DNA from: an uncultured Helicobacter sp.
Lineage (GTDB): Bacteria; Campylobacterota; Campylobacteria; Campylobacterales; Helicobacteraceae
Length of the DNA stretch: 64,000 nt
Direction: 5' to 3'
Assembly: GCF_937893305.1 (NCBI RefSeq)
Contig: NZ_CALBGN010000020.1
Coordinates: forward strand, 1-64,000
The notes under the pieces were generated by a model that searched no databases, was not told where the DNA came from, and was given only the letters and a program-made list of their open reading frames with translations. Of the stretch, positions 1 through 8,712 are shown one piece after another. The first letter of the stretch is position 1; every line of letters starts with the position of its first letter. The position numbers and the translations under genes were made by a program.

Positions 1-55
1 CTCTTCTCTTCTCTTCTCTTCTCTTCTCTTCTCTTCTCTTCTCTTCTCTTCTCTT
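1..55. repeat. (CTCTT)11 pentanucleotide repeat, probable phase-variation switch
   Basis: Eleven perfect CTCTT units run from the first base of the window and may continue beyond it. Read on the minus strand they are AAGAG units that continue the reading frame of the methyltransferase gene above them, encoding repeats of Lys-Arg-Arg-Glu-Glu. Because the unit is 5 bp, gain or loss of one unit shifts the frame, which is the usual behaviour of contingency loci. Full length of the tract is unknown. Confidence 0.9.
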
Positions 56-736
56 ATAGCGATAAAGATCCCTTAAGCTATCCACACCATCTAATAAGAA
101 TCTAAAAAGCCTTCTCTTGTAGGTAATATCCAATACCTTAAAGCCGTTTTTTCTAAAGATTTTATCCATAGAAGCATAAGGACGAAAAAACAAGTATTTA
201 CGAGAAAATCTCCACATTTTTGGAATATCCTCTCTTTTCACATAACCAAGTTTTACTACCAATGCACAATAAATCTTATTTAATACAGAAAAATGAGATT
301 TTTGCATTAAATAGATAAAAGGTAATCCCGTATGGCAATCCACATAAGGATAAGAAGCTGCAAACTCACTATAAACAACTCCTCCACTCTTTGTAACCCT
401 AGCAAGTTCTTTTGCGCTAAATTCTAAATCCTTAATGTGTTCAAAAACCTGGTAAGAAAAAACAGATTGAAATGTTTCATCACCAAAAGGCAATTTTTCT
501 CCTAAATGGTAGTAAAAAATATTATTTGTATTCTCATTAACCCCCTGTCGTTCTAAAAATAAATCACCCCTAAATTTAGGAGCAATATCACACCCATAAG
601 CATTTAACCCTTTTTCTTGCATAGCTCTAACAAATCTTCCATTCCCACAACCAAAATCTAAAATCTTATCTTGTTTTGTGCATTGCATTTGCTCTAAAGC
701 AAAATCCAACATTTCAGAAAAACCTTTTTCTAGCAT
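1..736 (-). CDS. SAM-dependent methyltransferase with repeat-encoded tail (partial at window edge)
   Basis: Class I SAM methyltransferase. Motif I is ILDFGCGNGR at about residues 25-34, followed by an acidic strand (YGCDIA) and a motif-IV-like segment (SVFSYQVFEHIKD). I read an uninterrupted frame from an ATG at 736 down to the window start, about 227 residues before the frame enters the AAGAG repeat. That is already a typical full length for this fold, so the repeat probably sits at the C-terminus or links to a second domain outside the window. It starts 23 bp after the glycosyltransferase stop, so it is likely the last gene of the minus-strand glycosylation operon. A role in O-methylating a surface sugar is inference from neighbours. 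Confidence 0.8.
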   Translation of the reverse strand, partial: MLEKGFSEMLDFALEQMQCTKQDKILDFGCGNGRFVRAMQEKGLNAYGCDIAPKFRGDLFLERQGVNENTNNIFYYHLGEKLPFGDETFQSVFSYQVFEHIKDLEFSAKELARVTKSGGVVYSEFAASYPYVDCHTGLPFIYLMQKSHFSVLNKIYCALVVKLGYVKREDIPKMWRFSRKYLFFRPYASMDKIFRKNGFKVLDITYKRRLFRFLLDGVDSLRDLYRYKRREEKRREEKRREEKRR

Positions 737-759
737 CTAAATCCTTTACCACATAAATA

Positions 760-2832
760 CTACACTATTGCCATCTCATTAAAAACATCAATAATTTTTT
801 GGATCCCTGTTTTTTGTCTAATTTCCAATAAATCTTCATACAAAACATCTTCTCTTTTTCTTATGATTTGATCTTTTGGCGTTTCAATATGTAAAGAAAG
901 TTTTTCTTTATACTCTTCTTTATTAAAAGCAATCCAACTATTCCCCCTATTAGGTATGCACTCTAACATTTCATCAAAGACTTCTTTGCCAAAACTCTTA
1001 CAAATTTCTTGTTTATGATTTTCTAAAATAGACTTAAATGTGGCCGAATAGCGTTCTTTATCAGTTAAACCAATGATTCTCTTTTCTTTTCCTTTTGCCT
1101 TAAACTCAGACCAACTCTCTCCTTGCCCCAAGGGAAAAGTCGAGCAAAAAATATCAATAATATGTCCATAAATGTGCGCATCGGCAAATCCCGGCATAAA
1201 AAAACGATCTGAAATTCCAAGTTTTTCTACTTTCTCTCTAATAACAGGAGTATTCCCACTGCCAGGTGCGAGAAAAATCGTATTTTTATATTTATGCATA
1301 ATCTCTGCAATGCACGCTAAATATTCATCACTATCTACTTTTACTAAACGACCTATCACACCAAGAACTACCGTGTCTTCATTGATAGGATATTTTGCTC
1401 TCTCAGCCGCTATGATTTCTTTAGAGCGCGGTGGATTATAAAATTTCTCTTCATCCATTGGCACTTTAAAATCTTTAAAGATAAAATTAGGAGATTGTTG
1501 CGCAAAATGACTAATTCTCTCATCAATCCCAACTATATCATATCTCCCATTGCCGTGACTCCAAAAAATCTGCTTAGGAGCACTTCTTGTCGCAAAAAGA
1601 AAATTACTAACATCTATATAGCTTGTAGAAATCAAAAGATCAATCCCTTCACTTAAAATAGATTCTCTAATCGCCAAAGCTTTTTGCAAATGAGGAACAT
1701 AATAGCTATGTTCTCGCACCATTTTATATGCAGGACTAAAGACAGAGCAACCAATCTCTGCAAAACTTTGCATAATCTCTATGTCATCTGCACTTTTTTG
1801 GATATACGCCATAGAATATACAATAATTTCATATTTTTCTGCAAATTCCTTATGTTGCATTAATGCTTTGCATAAGGAATACTCCACTTTATATGGAGAA
1901 TTTTCTACCATTCTTTCCTCTAAAAGTGCAATTTTGATTTTACGTCCATTGCTTAAATCAACCTTATCTTTACATTTTGGAAGCGTTTTGCCGTATTCTA
2001 CAAAATAAGGTTCCATAAGTTTCACAACTCTATCATTGTATTCTTGCCAATCTTCTTGTGTTTGTGCGGAGTTTCCAAATTTATGATAAATATAAAAACT
2101 CACATACATTGCCAAATCCAAATTACCCTGCTTTAATAATCGCTCCAGAACTTCAAGCCAAACTGGAAAATTCTCTCTCCACTTTAGGTTATTATAATAA
2201 CATTGGACATTCCAAAAAGTATGCATATTCCATAAAAAAATTGACTTTTTACTATGATCATCTAAGCAATCATAATTTTCAGCTTTTAATGCTTCTTTTT
2301 GAATATCTAAAATCCACTCAATAGGGAAAGAATAATACTGAGCAATTCTTCTTGTAAAAGGCTCTAAATCTAAAATATAATTCTCACGCAAACTTAAATA
2401 AATAATATGCGATAAAAAAAACTTAATAGCCTTTTCAATATCGCCGCTTAATAACAATGCCACAGCAGAACAATCAATAAATAATAATCTCTCATAATAA
2501 GATAAGCTAGAATCCTTTGCATAAGGCGCACAAAGATCCACATAATTTTGAAATCTTAAATCCCTTAACGCCTCTTTGCCTTCTTTTTGCTCTAAACTCT
2601 TAAAAATCCCATACGCCCATAGAAAATCTCTATCTGGCACATCGCCTTTCTTAAAAATGATTTCCAAGGCTTTGTCTCTAATAAGCCCTACAATCTCTTT
2701 TAATTCTTCTATGCTTAAATTCTCTTGCCACTCTTGTCCAAAAGCCATAATTAATGCCATAGCAGCATTAACTTCTTGTTTATTCTGTGTTACCTTTAAG
2801 CGTTCTATGATTTCTTGCGTTTCAAACTGCAT
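760..2832 (-). CDS. Putative GT-B type glycosyltransferase
   Basis: A protein of about 690 residues. The first 290 residues are helical, possibly TPR-like. The C-terminal half looks like a GT-B transferase: KIKIALLEE near residue 302, a SHGNGRYD segment near 430, a GRLVKVDSDEY segment near 496-506, and PLGQGES near 570, resembling the sugar-nucleotide site of GT41/HMW1C-type enzymes. I chose the ATG at 2832 because AGAGAG lies a suitable distance upstream; a GTG two codons earlier is the alternative. It lies between a radical SAM gene and a methyltransferase and back to back with the flagellin locus, so glycosylation of flagellin or a surface polysaccharide is likely. Donor and acceptor are unknown. 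Confidence 0.7.
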   Translation of the reverse strand: MQFETQEIIERLKVTQNKQEVNAAMALIMAFGQEWQENLSIEELKEIVGLIRDKALEIIFKKGDVPDRDFLWAYGIFKSLEQKEGKEALRDLRFQNYVDLCAPYAKDSSLSYYERLLFIDCSAVALLLSGDIEKAIKFFLSHIIYLSLRENYILDLEPFTRRIAQYYSFPIEWILDIQKEALKAENYDCLDDHSKKSIFLWNMHTFWNVQCYYNNLKWRENFPVWLEVLERLLKQGNLDLAMYVSFYIYHKFGNSAQTQEDWQEYNDRVVKLMEPYFVEYGKTLPKCKDKVDLSNGRKIKIALLEERMVENSPYKVEYSLCKALMQHKEFAEKYEIIVYSMAYIQKSADDIEIMQSFAEIGCSVFSPAYKMVREHSYYVPHLQKALAIRESILSEGIDLLISTSYIDVSNFLFATRSAPKQIFWSHGNGRYDIVGIDERISHFAQQSPNFIFKDFKVPMDEEKFYNPPRSKEIIAAERAKYPINEDTVVLGVIGRLVKVDSDEYLACIAEIMHKYKNTIFLAPGSGNTPVIREKVEKLGISDRFFMPGFADAHIYGHIIDIFCSTFPLGQGESWSEFKAKGKEKRIIGLTDKERYSATFKSILENHKQEICKSFGKEVFDEMLECIPNRGNSWIAFNKEEYKEKLSLHIETPKDQIIRKREDVLYEDLLEIRQKTGIQKIIDVFNEMAIV

Positions 2833-2904
2833 TGCCACTCTCTTAAATATTTTATCGTGTTTAAATATCGGCGGATTGTAGCAAAACTTTAGTCTTTTGT
2901 AAAA

Positions 2905-4053
2905 CTATTGATTTTCTTTAAATAAACCATCAATTTTCATTTGTGTAACCCAATGTTTTTTATAAAGATAGTGCAAAATATTATCTGACAATCCCTTTAG
3001 TTGTTTTGGGACATTTACATAAATTGCATTTGTAAAACCAGAAATTTTTACGAACCCATTTTCAACCTGCATTGTTCTCATATTTGTCGCATTAGGGATA
3101 TAAGTTTCACATTGCTTACATTTATAATACATATACACATCATTAGCCATAAAATCATATAATTTCAAAATCGCTTCTTCAAAATTTTTACATTCAAAAA
3201 TATTAGGAAGTTTATCTTTAACTTCTTTTAAAAACCCCTCCATAGAACAACAAGCAACTAATGTCCCATCTACTAAAACAATTACCGTGTAATACATACA
3301 CAATCCGTGAATATACTCTCCTTTATATCCTCTACCCCTTCTCACAATCCCTTTTTCTGAAAGATCACATTGGAATCCCTTACGAATATTATTAATTCCT
3401 TCTTTAGAATAAAACTCAAATAAATTCTCAAACTCTCCTTTATTTGCTTCTTGTTCCACATAAGAAACGCTAACATGCATTCCGCTTTTTTTGGCAAGAA
3501 TGGGAGCAAAAATTGCAGTTTTATAATACTCTTCTTTTGCACTTCTTACTTGCTTATAAGATTCTTCTGTTATTGAATCAATACTAATATCAACCTCATC
3601 AAGTCCCGCTTCTCTTAAAAGCTTAATTTTATCAGCATTCATTAAAGCCCCATTGCTTGCTAATACAACATACATTCCCTTTGATTTACAATAAGCAATA
3701 ATCTCTAATATTTTAGGATGCATTAAAGCTTCTCCGGGTGCTGAAAGCAAAATTCTTTTTAGCCCATATTCAACAACTTTATCTACAACTTCAACAACTT
3801 TCTCATAGGGCATATCTTGTTTTAACTCAGAATTATCTGCAAAAAATTTGCCATTTAAGTAACCTTCTCCGTGATAAGGACACATTGGACAAGTATAATT
3901 ACAGCGATTTGTTAGATAAAGTTTGACATTTGTAGCTTTGTATTTAGAAAGCAAGGATTTAGCGATAAATTCTATTTGCTCTTTAGGTAAAACCTTAGGT
4001 TCTTCTCCATTAAAATTATTTTTTGTCTCCCATGGAGTTTGTGTAAGCAACAA
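2905..4053 (-). CDS. Radical SAM/SPASM protein, main open segment (out of frame with its start)
   Basis: Radical SAM enzyme. The [4Fe-4S] motif CNYTCPMC is at about residues 51-58 of this segment, followed by an APGEALMHP segment and a C-terminal cysteine cluster (CCS near 268, CKQC near 312) typical of SPASM auxiliary clusters. Such proteins modify peptides or sugars by radical chemistry. This segment opens with TTG and has no ribosome binding site. The real start is very probably the ATG at 4216, with AAGGGAG upstream, but the G11 tract puts that start out of frame. A tract of 10 or 13 G would join the two parts into a protein of about 435 residues. The gene is therefore read here as phase OFF, not as a decayed gene. 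Substrate unknown. Confidence 0.75.
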   Translation of the reverse strand: MLLTQTPWETKNNFNGEEPKVLPKEQIEFIAKSLLSKYKATNVKLYLTNRCNYTCPMCPYHGEGYLNGKFFADNSELKQDMPYEKVVEVVDKVVEYGLKRILLSAPGEALMHPKILEIIAYCKSKGMYVVLASNGALMNADKIKLLREAGLDEVDISIDSITEESYKQVRSAKEEYYKTAIFAPILAKKSGMHVSVSYVEQEANKGEFENLFEFYSKEGINNIRKGFQCDLSEKGIVRRGRGYKGEYIHGLCMYYTVIVLVDGTLVACCSMEGFLKEVKDKLPNIFECKNFEEAILKLYDFMANDVYMYYKCKQCETYIPNATNMRTMQVENGFVKISGFTNAIYVNVPKQLKGLSDNILHYLYKKHWVTQMKIDGLFKENQ

Positions 4054-4216
4054 AGAATGATTAGGATAATTTATATCCCCCCCCCCCGCCGCTTTCTTTA
4101 ATTAAACCATCATCTATAATGCTTTGAGTTTTATTGAAATTTTCATTTGTAATACAAAAACTTTCCCCTTTTTGTTTCATCTCCAAAAAAACATCATTCA
4201 ATAATTTAGGTATCAT
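4054..4216 (-). other. 5' part of the radical SAM gene, separated by the G-tract frameshift
   Basis: On the minus strand an ATG at 4216 follows AAGGGAG at good spacing and opens a frame encoding MIPKLLNDVFLEMKQKGESF and onwards for 51 codons. It runs into the G11 tract and stops five codons after it begins to leave the tract (GGA TAT AAA TTA TCC TAA). With one G fewer the reading would pass through DINYPNHSLLL directly into the radical SAM segment. This is the expected N-terminus of that gene. Confidence 0.75.
4077..4087. repeat. C11/G11 homopolymer, phase-variation tract of the radical SAM gene
   Basis: Eleven consecutive C on the plus strand, G on the coding strand, inside the 5' part of the radical SAM gene. 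At this length the upstream start and the downstream enzyme frame do not match; 10 or 13 would restore them. Homopolymeric G/C tracts of this length are known slipped-strand contingency switches in Campylobacter and Helicobacter. Confidence 0.9.
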
Positions 4217-4339
4217 TTAAAACTCCCTTAATCATAATTAAATATACTGCAAAAGCTTGCCGCAAATTATAACAAAACTTCCCAAGCATTAACAATTTTT
4301 AACAACAATTCTCTATAATTCAATACAAAAAGGACAGCA

Positions 4340-5008
4340 ATGCAAACAACAAATCAATGGGATACTTCTTTTATTAATGGTGAAAACTCTATTTTCTATC
4401 CCCACAATGAACTCATACGATTTCTAAACCGCTTTATCAAAAAACAAGTTGCTTTGAAGCAATTTATGCCAATTTACGCCCCCCCCCCCGCCAATAACCC
4501 ATTAAAAGCTCTAGATTTTGGCTGTGGCAATGGCAGACAAACCTTGCTTCTCTCCGAATTTGAAATACAAGCCTATGGGATCGACATTTCACAAACTGCT
4601 ATCAACCAAGCAAAAGCTCTAGCAAAAAATCTAAATCTCTCCGCTAACTTCTTAATCTCAAATCACACAACTCTGCCTTTTGAAGATAACTTTTTTGATT
4701 TTTCTATAAGTTGTGGCGTGCTAAATTGTATGTCCTTTGAAATGGCAATCCATTTTTTAAATGAGATTGCGCGCGTTAGTCAAAAATATTGCTTTTTAAC
4801 GCTTCTTGGTAAATCCGATTCCACTCTTAGTTATACAATGCAAGATCAAAGCATTTTTAAACCTATTGTCTTTCACTCTACACAAGAAAACATCACAGAA
4901 ATGTTAAAACAAACTCCTTTTACACTCAAATGGGGAGAAAAATCTATCCATTCTCACCTTTTAAATCATCTTGAAAGCTCCTATTTTACTCTAGTTTTAG
5001 AAAAATAA
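4340..5008 (+). CDS. SAM-dependent methyltransferase, phase-variable (ON)
   Basis: A 222-residue class I SAM methyltransferase. Motif I is ALDFGCGNGR at residues 57-66, followed by YGIDIS and a motif-IV-like stretch ending ISCGVLNC. A C11 tract lies in the coding sequence and encodes Ala-Pro-Pro-Pro-Ala at residues 47-51; at 11 C the whole gene is open. AAGGACA precedes the ATG. It is divergent from the radical SAM gene and immediately upstream of flaB, which has its own sigma54 promoter. Methylation of a flagellin glycan or other surface sugar is a reasonable inference. It is not a close copy of the minus-strand methyltransferase at the window edge beyond the shared motif. Confidence 0.75.
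   Translation: MQTTNQWDTSFINGENSIFYPHNELIRFLNRFIKKQVALKQFMPIYAPPPANNPLKALDFGCGNGRQTLLLSEFEIQAYGIDISQTAINQAKALAKNLNLSANFLISNHTTLPFEDNFFDFSISCGVLNCMSFEMAIHFLNEIARVSQKYCFLTLLGKSDSTLSYTMQDQSIFKPIVFHSTQENITEMLKQTPFTLKWGEKSIHSHLLNHLESSYFTLVLEK
4479..4489. repeat. C11 homopolymer, phase-variation tract of the plus-strand methyltransferase
   Basis: Eleven C on the coding strand within codons 47-51 of the methyltransferase, reading GCC CCC CCC CCC GCC. The current length keeps the frame open (ON). A change of one or two C would truncate the protein just before its SAM-binding motif. Confidence 0.9.
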
Positions 5009-5026
5009 CTTCTAAAATTTAAAAAG

Positions 5027-5042
5027 TGGAACACCATTTGCT
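5027..5042 (+). promoter_or_regulatory. sigma54 (RpoN) promoter of flaB
   Basis: TGGAACACCATTTGCT has the -24 GG and -12 GC dinucleotides separated by exactly 10 bases, as in the RpoN consensus. It lies about 40 bp upstream of the flagellin ATG. In H. pylori flaB is RpoN-dependent and flaA is sigma28-dependent, so this also supports the flaB assignment. Confidence 0.85.
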
Positions 5043-5081
5043 TTATCCCTTGCAAATTCAAATTTTTGCAAAGGATGCATA

Positions 5082-6659
5082 ATGAGTTATAGGATATACA
5101 CCAATGTTAATGCGTTAAATGCGCATACTTCAGGAATTGTGAATAACCGCAATATGGCAAATTCACTCGAGAAGCTAAGTTCAGGGCTTAGAATCAACAA
5201 AGCAGCTGATGATGCTTCTGGTATGGCTATTGCTGATAGTTTGCGCTCACAAGCAGCAGCTCTTGGGCAAGCCACAAGAAATGCTAATGATGCAATCGGT
5301 ATTATTCAAACTGCTGATAAAGCAATGGATGAACAAATTAAAATCTTAGACACCATTAAGACAAAAGCTACTCAAGCAGCACAAGATGGTCAAACAACAA
5401 CAACTAGAAACGCTCTTCAAAGTGATATTTTGCGTCTTATGGAAGAGCTTGATAACATTGCAAATACCACAAGCTTCAATGGTCAGCAAATGCTATCAGG
5501 TGCTTTTACAAACAAAGAGTTTCAAATTGGTGCATATTCTAACACCACTGTTAAAGCCTCTATCCAACCTACAAACTCTCACAAAATCGGGCATGTTCGC
5601 TATGAGACAGGCGGAGATTTAGCTCCAAGTGCTGGTGCTACAAATTTAAGTGAAGTTACACTCAAGTTCTTAAACACAGATGGGACAAACAACTATGCCA
5701 TTGAATCTGTAAAAATCTCTACAAGTGCAGGAACAGGGATTGGTGCATTAGCAGAAGCAATCAATAAAAACTCAGATACACTCGGTGTGCGTGCAACTTA
5801 TAGTGTTATGGGACAGGGTGCAGGACCAATTGCTTCTGGAACAATCCGTGGCTTAGTGATTAATGGAATCTCAATTGGCGATATTAATGATGTTCAAAAA
5901 AATGATTACGATGGAAGATTAATCAACGCAATCAACGCACAAAAAGAGCGCACAGGGGTGCAAGCTTCTCTTAGTATCTCTGGAGCATTACAACTTACAA
6001 GTGTAGATGGGCGTGCAATTTCTGTTCAAGTTACAAGTGGTTCTGCTGTAATGAATGGTGCAGCACAAGGTGGAGGAACGCTAACAGGTGGTTCTTTTGA
6101 TGGAGTTTCTGGGACAACACACGCAATTGTTGGTCGCTTAACTCTAATTCGCCTAAATGCTAGAGATATTTTAGTTTCTGGGACAAATTTCTCACAAGTT
6201 GGCTTACACTCAGCAGCAGCTTTCCAAGCAGGAACAGGACTTGCACAATATACAGTTAATCTAAGAAGTGTTAATGGTGAGTTTGACGCAAACATTGCTT
6301 CAGCCATTGGAGCCAATGCAAATGGTGCAGTTGCTGCAATTAATGCTAATGGAATTGGGGCTGGTGTTACAAGTTTAGAAGGTGCAATGGCGGTTATGGA
6401 TATGGCACAATCTGCACAAGAGCATTTAGATAAAATTAGAGCTGATTTGGGTTCTGTGCAACAACAACTTGTCGCAACGATTAACAACATCACAGTTACA
6501 CAAGTTAATGTAAAATCCGCAGAATCTCAAATCCGTGATACTGACTTTGCTGAAGAATCGGCCACATTCTCTAAAACAAATATCCTAGCACAATCTGGAA
6601 GCTTTGCTATGGCACAAGCTAACCAAGTGCAACAAAATATTCTTAAACTTCTTCAATAA
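5082..6659 (+). CDS. flaB: Flagellin B (minor flagellin)
   Basis: A 525-residue flagellin with conserved D0/D1 ends: LEKLSSGLRINKAADDASGM near residue 30 and QIRDTDFAEESA with QANQVQQNILKLLQ at the C-terminus. The text is closer to H. pylori FlaB than FlaA, for example NNRNM, EELDNIANTTSFNGQQMLSG and THAIVGRLTL. The upstream promoter is of the sigma54 type, which fits FlaB. The central domain is Ser/Thr rich, a usual place for O-linked nonulosonate sugars in this phylum. AAGGAT precedes the ATG. A rho-independent terminator follows directly, and the glycosylation gene cluster begins 67 bp later on the same strand, beginning with a Maf gene as beside flaB in H. pylori. Confidence 0.92.
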   Translation: MSYRIYTNVNALNAHTSGIVNNRNMANSLEKLSSGLRINKAADDASGMAIADSLRSQAAALGQATRNANDAIGIIQTADKAMDEQIKILDTIKTKATQAAQDGQTTTTRNALQSDILRLMEELDNIANTTSFNGQQMLSGAFTNKEFQIGAYSNTTVKASIQPTNSHKIGHVRYETGGDLAPSAGATNLSEVTLKFLNTDGTNNYAIESVKISTSAGTGIGALAEAINKNSDTLGVRATYSVMGQGAGPIASGTIRGLVINGISIGDINDVQKNDYDGRLINAINAQKERTGVQASLSISGALQLTSVDGRAISVQVTSGSAVMNGAAQGGGTLTGGSFDGVSGTTHAIVGRLTLIRLNARDILVSGTNFSQVGLHSAAAFQAGTGLAQYTVNLRSVNGEFDANIASAIGANANGAVAAINANGIGAGVTSLEGAMAVMDMAQSAQEHLDKIRADLGSVQQQLVATINNITVTQVNVKSAESQIRDTDFAEESATFSKTNILAQSGSFAMAQANQVQQNILKLLQ

Positions 6660-6662
6660 CTT

Positions 6663-6687
6663 AAAGCCCTTTTTTAGGGCTTTTTTC
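6663..6687 (+). terminator. Rho-independent terminator after flaB
   Basis: AAAGCCC-TTTTTTA-GGGCTTTTTT forms a short G/C stem with a T run directly downstream of the flagellin stop codon. This would separate the abundant flagellin transcript from the modification genes. Confidence 0.85.
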
Positions 6688-6726
6688 TTAAAATAACTCC
6701 ATTATAATCGCATTTAAGGACATATT

Positions 6727-8712
6727 ATGCAAGAATCCCTAAACCCTCGTTTTGATAAAAATATAGAAGCACTTTTAAAAGTTAATCCCTTGCTTGCAGC
6801 ACAACTAAAAACACTAGAAGTTAATAAAAAATACGAAGTTTATATCGGTAAAGATCCCCTTAATATTAATATTTATGATAAAGAAAACAAGGTTTCTCTT
6901 TATCAAAAAAGCCCTTTAGAAGAAACCTTGGATAAGCTCAAAGAATTTGAGTCTTTTAAACTTTATCCATTTTTTTATTTTTTTGGTTGTGGTAATGGTA
7001 TTTTTTATAGACTTTTATTTGATGACCATAAATCTATTCAAAAAATTTTTGTTTTTGAACCAGAATTAGAACTCATTTATATTGCATTAAATTTTGCGGA
7101 TTTCTCCGAAGAAATTCTCAATAGAAAATTTCTCATTTTTTGGACAAACACAACAACTTTTGGAGAATTAGACGAATTTTTAGTTTTGGATGGGCAGTGG
7201 ATTTACTCACGCATTTACAATCTTCACTTATTTAACAATTACTATGGACGCTATTCTGAAGAGTGCCTAAAAATCAATGGAATTCTAACACGAAGCTTAG
7301 AGCATCATATTATTGCCGTAGGCAATGATTCTGCAGATGCACTAATTGGACTAGAGCACCATCTACAAAATCTTCCCACAATGATTACAACTCCTTCTTT
7401 ACAGAATTTTGTAAAGAACGCAAAGACTACAAGCACAGCTGTAATTGTTTCAACTGGACCTTCTTTATACAAACAGCTCCCATTACTTAAAGAACACGCT
7501 GATAAAATCACAATCTTTAGTGTAGATGCAAGTTTTCCCATCCTTGTCAAGCACGGAATTAAACCTGATATTGTTGTAACCCTAGAGCGTGTTGAGCCTA
7601 CTGCAGATTTTTTCTTAAAAACTCCACAAGAAGCGCAAAAAGATGTTATTTTTGCGCTCACTAGCATTGTGCATAAAGCCACAGATTCAGCAATCACGCA
7701 AGGTATTAAAACATATAGTATGCGCCCCTTTGGATACACAAGATTTTTTGATTTAAAAGATTATGGCTATGCTGGGATTGGGATGAGTGCTGCAAATATG
7801 GCTTATGAACTTGTAGTGCATTGCAGATTTGAAAAATGTGTCTTTATCGGACAGGATTTAGCTTTTGGAGAAGATGGTAAAACACACTCCAAAGACGCAA
7901 TTTTTGGAGAAAAAGAAGAATACTACAAGCCTGCAACCAATATTTTTGATAAAATCTTTGTGCCTGCCTATGGAGGAGAAGGCGTTGTTGAAACAAGTAG
8001 AGTTTGGAGTATGTTTTTAAATTTCTTTGAAAAAGATATTGCGCAAACTCCTTATGCGCTAGAAGTGATTAATGCAACAGAAGGGGGGGCTCATATTCCG
8101 GGCACAAAAGATATCCCTTTTAAAGAAGTGCTAGAATCTTTACCAAGTATTAAAAAAGAGCAAATCAAACTCACATCACCCACACAAGCAGAGATTAAAG
8201 ACTATCAAAAACATATCAAGAAAAAAGTTAAAGAATTTTTAGAATACGGCTACAAAACAAAAAAAGTTGTAGAAGATACTTTTTTAAGAGCTGTAAAAAT
8301 GACAGAGGAACTAGAACATCTTAATCGTGAAAATAGACTAGAAGAAATCAATTTTAAAGAAATGGATGATATTTTAGAAAAAATTAATTCTATAAAAGAT
8401 TTTTTCAAAGAAGATATTTTTATCAAAGTCTTCTCTGATGCTGTGCAAAGCTATATTGTGCATCAAGAATTAGAATTTGCAAAAATCGTTGTGCGTCCTG
8501 TGCATACACTTATTGAAAAACAAGTTAAGCAAATTGATTGGCTTTATGCGCATAAATTTTGGCTTTTCTCCCTTGCTGGCGGAATGGATGCAACCTTAGA
8601 AATCGCAAAACGCGCTATTAAAGATTGGTTTAGCAAAGAAGAACTAGAAAAGATCGAAAAACTTAAAGAAGATTACAAATCACAACAAGACCCAAAAAAG
8701 GATTCTAAATGA
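6727..8712 (+). CDS. Maf-family motility accessory factor (flagellin glycosyltransferase)
   Basis: A 661-residue protein of the Maf/DUF115 family, which transfers pseudaminic or legionaminic acid type sugars onto flagellin in Campylobacter, Helicobacter and Aeromonas. The core begins near residue 240 with VSTGPSLYKQLP and continues through FSVDASFPILVKHGIKPDI and FIGQDLAFGEDGKTHS, as in the MAF_flag10/MptE-like fold. The C-terminal 200 residues are helical. The neighbour upstream is flaB, as for HP0115 and HP0114 in H. pylori. A G7 run at 8083-8089 lies in the coding sequence and could be mildly unstable. Its stop overlaps the next start as ATGA, indicating translational coupling. Confidence 0.85.
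   Translation: MQESLNPRFDKNIEALLKVNPLLAAQLKTLEVNKKYEVYIGKDPLNINIYDKENKVSLYQKSPLEETLDKLKEFESFKLYPFFYFFGCGNGIFYRLLFDDHKSIQKIFVFEPELELIYIALNFADFSEEILNRKFLIFWTNTTTFGELDEFLVLDGQWIYSRIYNLHLFNNYYGRYSEECLKINGILTRSLEHHIIAVGNDSADALIGLEHHLQNLPTMITTPSLQNFVKNAKTTSTAVIVSTGPSLYKQLPLLKEHADKITIFSVDASFPILVKHGIKPDIVVTLERVEPTADFFLKTPQEAQKDVIFALTSIVHKATDSAITQGIKTYSMRPFGYTRFFDLKDYGYAGIGMSAANMAYELVVHCRFEKCVFIGQDLAFGEDGKTHSKDAIFGEKEEYYKPATNIFDKIFVPAYGGEGVVETSRVWSMFLNFFEKDIAQTPYALEVINATEGGAHIPGTKDIPFKEVLESLPSIKKEQIKLTSPTQAEIKDYQKHIKKKVKEFLEYGYKTKKVVEDTFLRAVKMTEELEHLNRENRLEEINFKEMDDILEKINSIKDFFKEDIFIKVFSDAVQSYIVHQELEFAKIVVRPVHTLIEKQVKQIDWLYAHKFWLFSLAGGMDATLEIAKRAIKDWFSKEELEKIEKLKEDYKSQQDPKKDSK

Noticed and set aside
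1..60. CRISPR array or tandem satellite at the left edge
   Set aside because: The units are 5 bp with no spacers and continue the frame of a gene on the minus strand; it is a simple coding repeat.
4017..4053. TTG at 4053 as the true start of the radical SAM protein
   Set aside because: No ribosome site precedes it, whereas the ATG at 4216 has AAGGGAG and the G11 tract explains the frame change.
6026..6493. 155-codon open frame on the strand opposite flaB
   Set aside because: It lies entirely within flagellin coding sequence and its residues follow from the repetitive codon use; no ribosome site or homology seen.
5082..6659. Major flagellin FlaA
   Set aside because: Sequence text is closer to FlaB, and the promoter is the sigma54 type while Helicobacter flaA uses sigma28.
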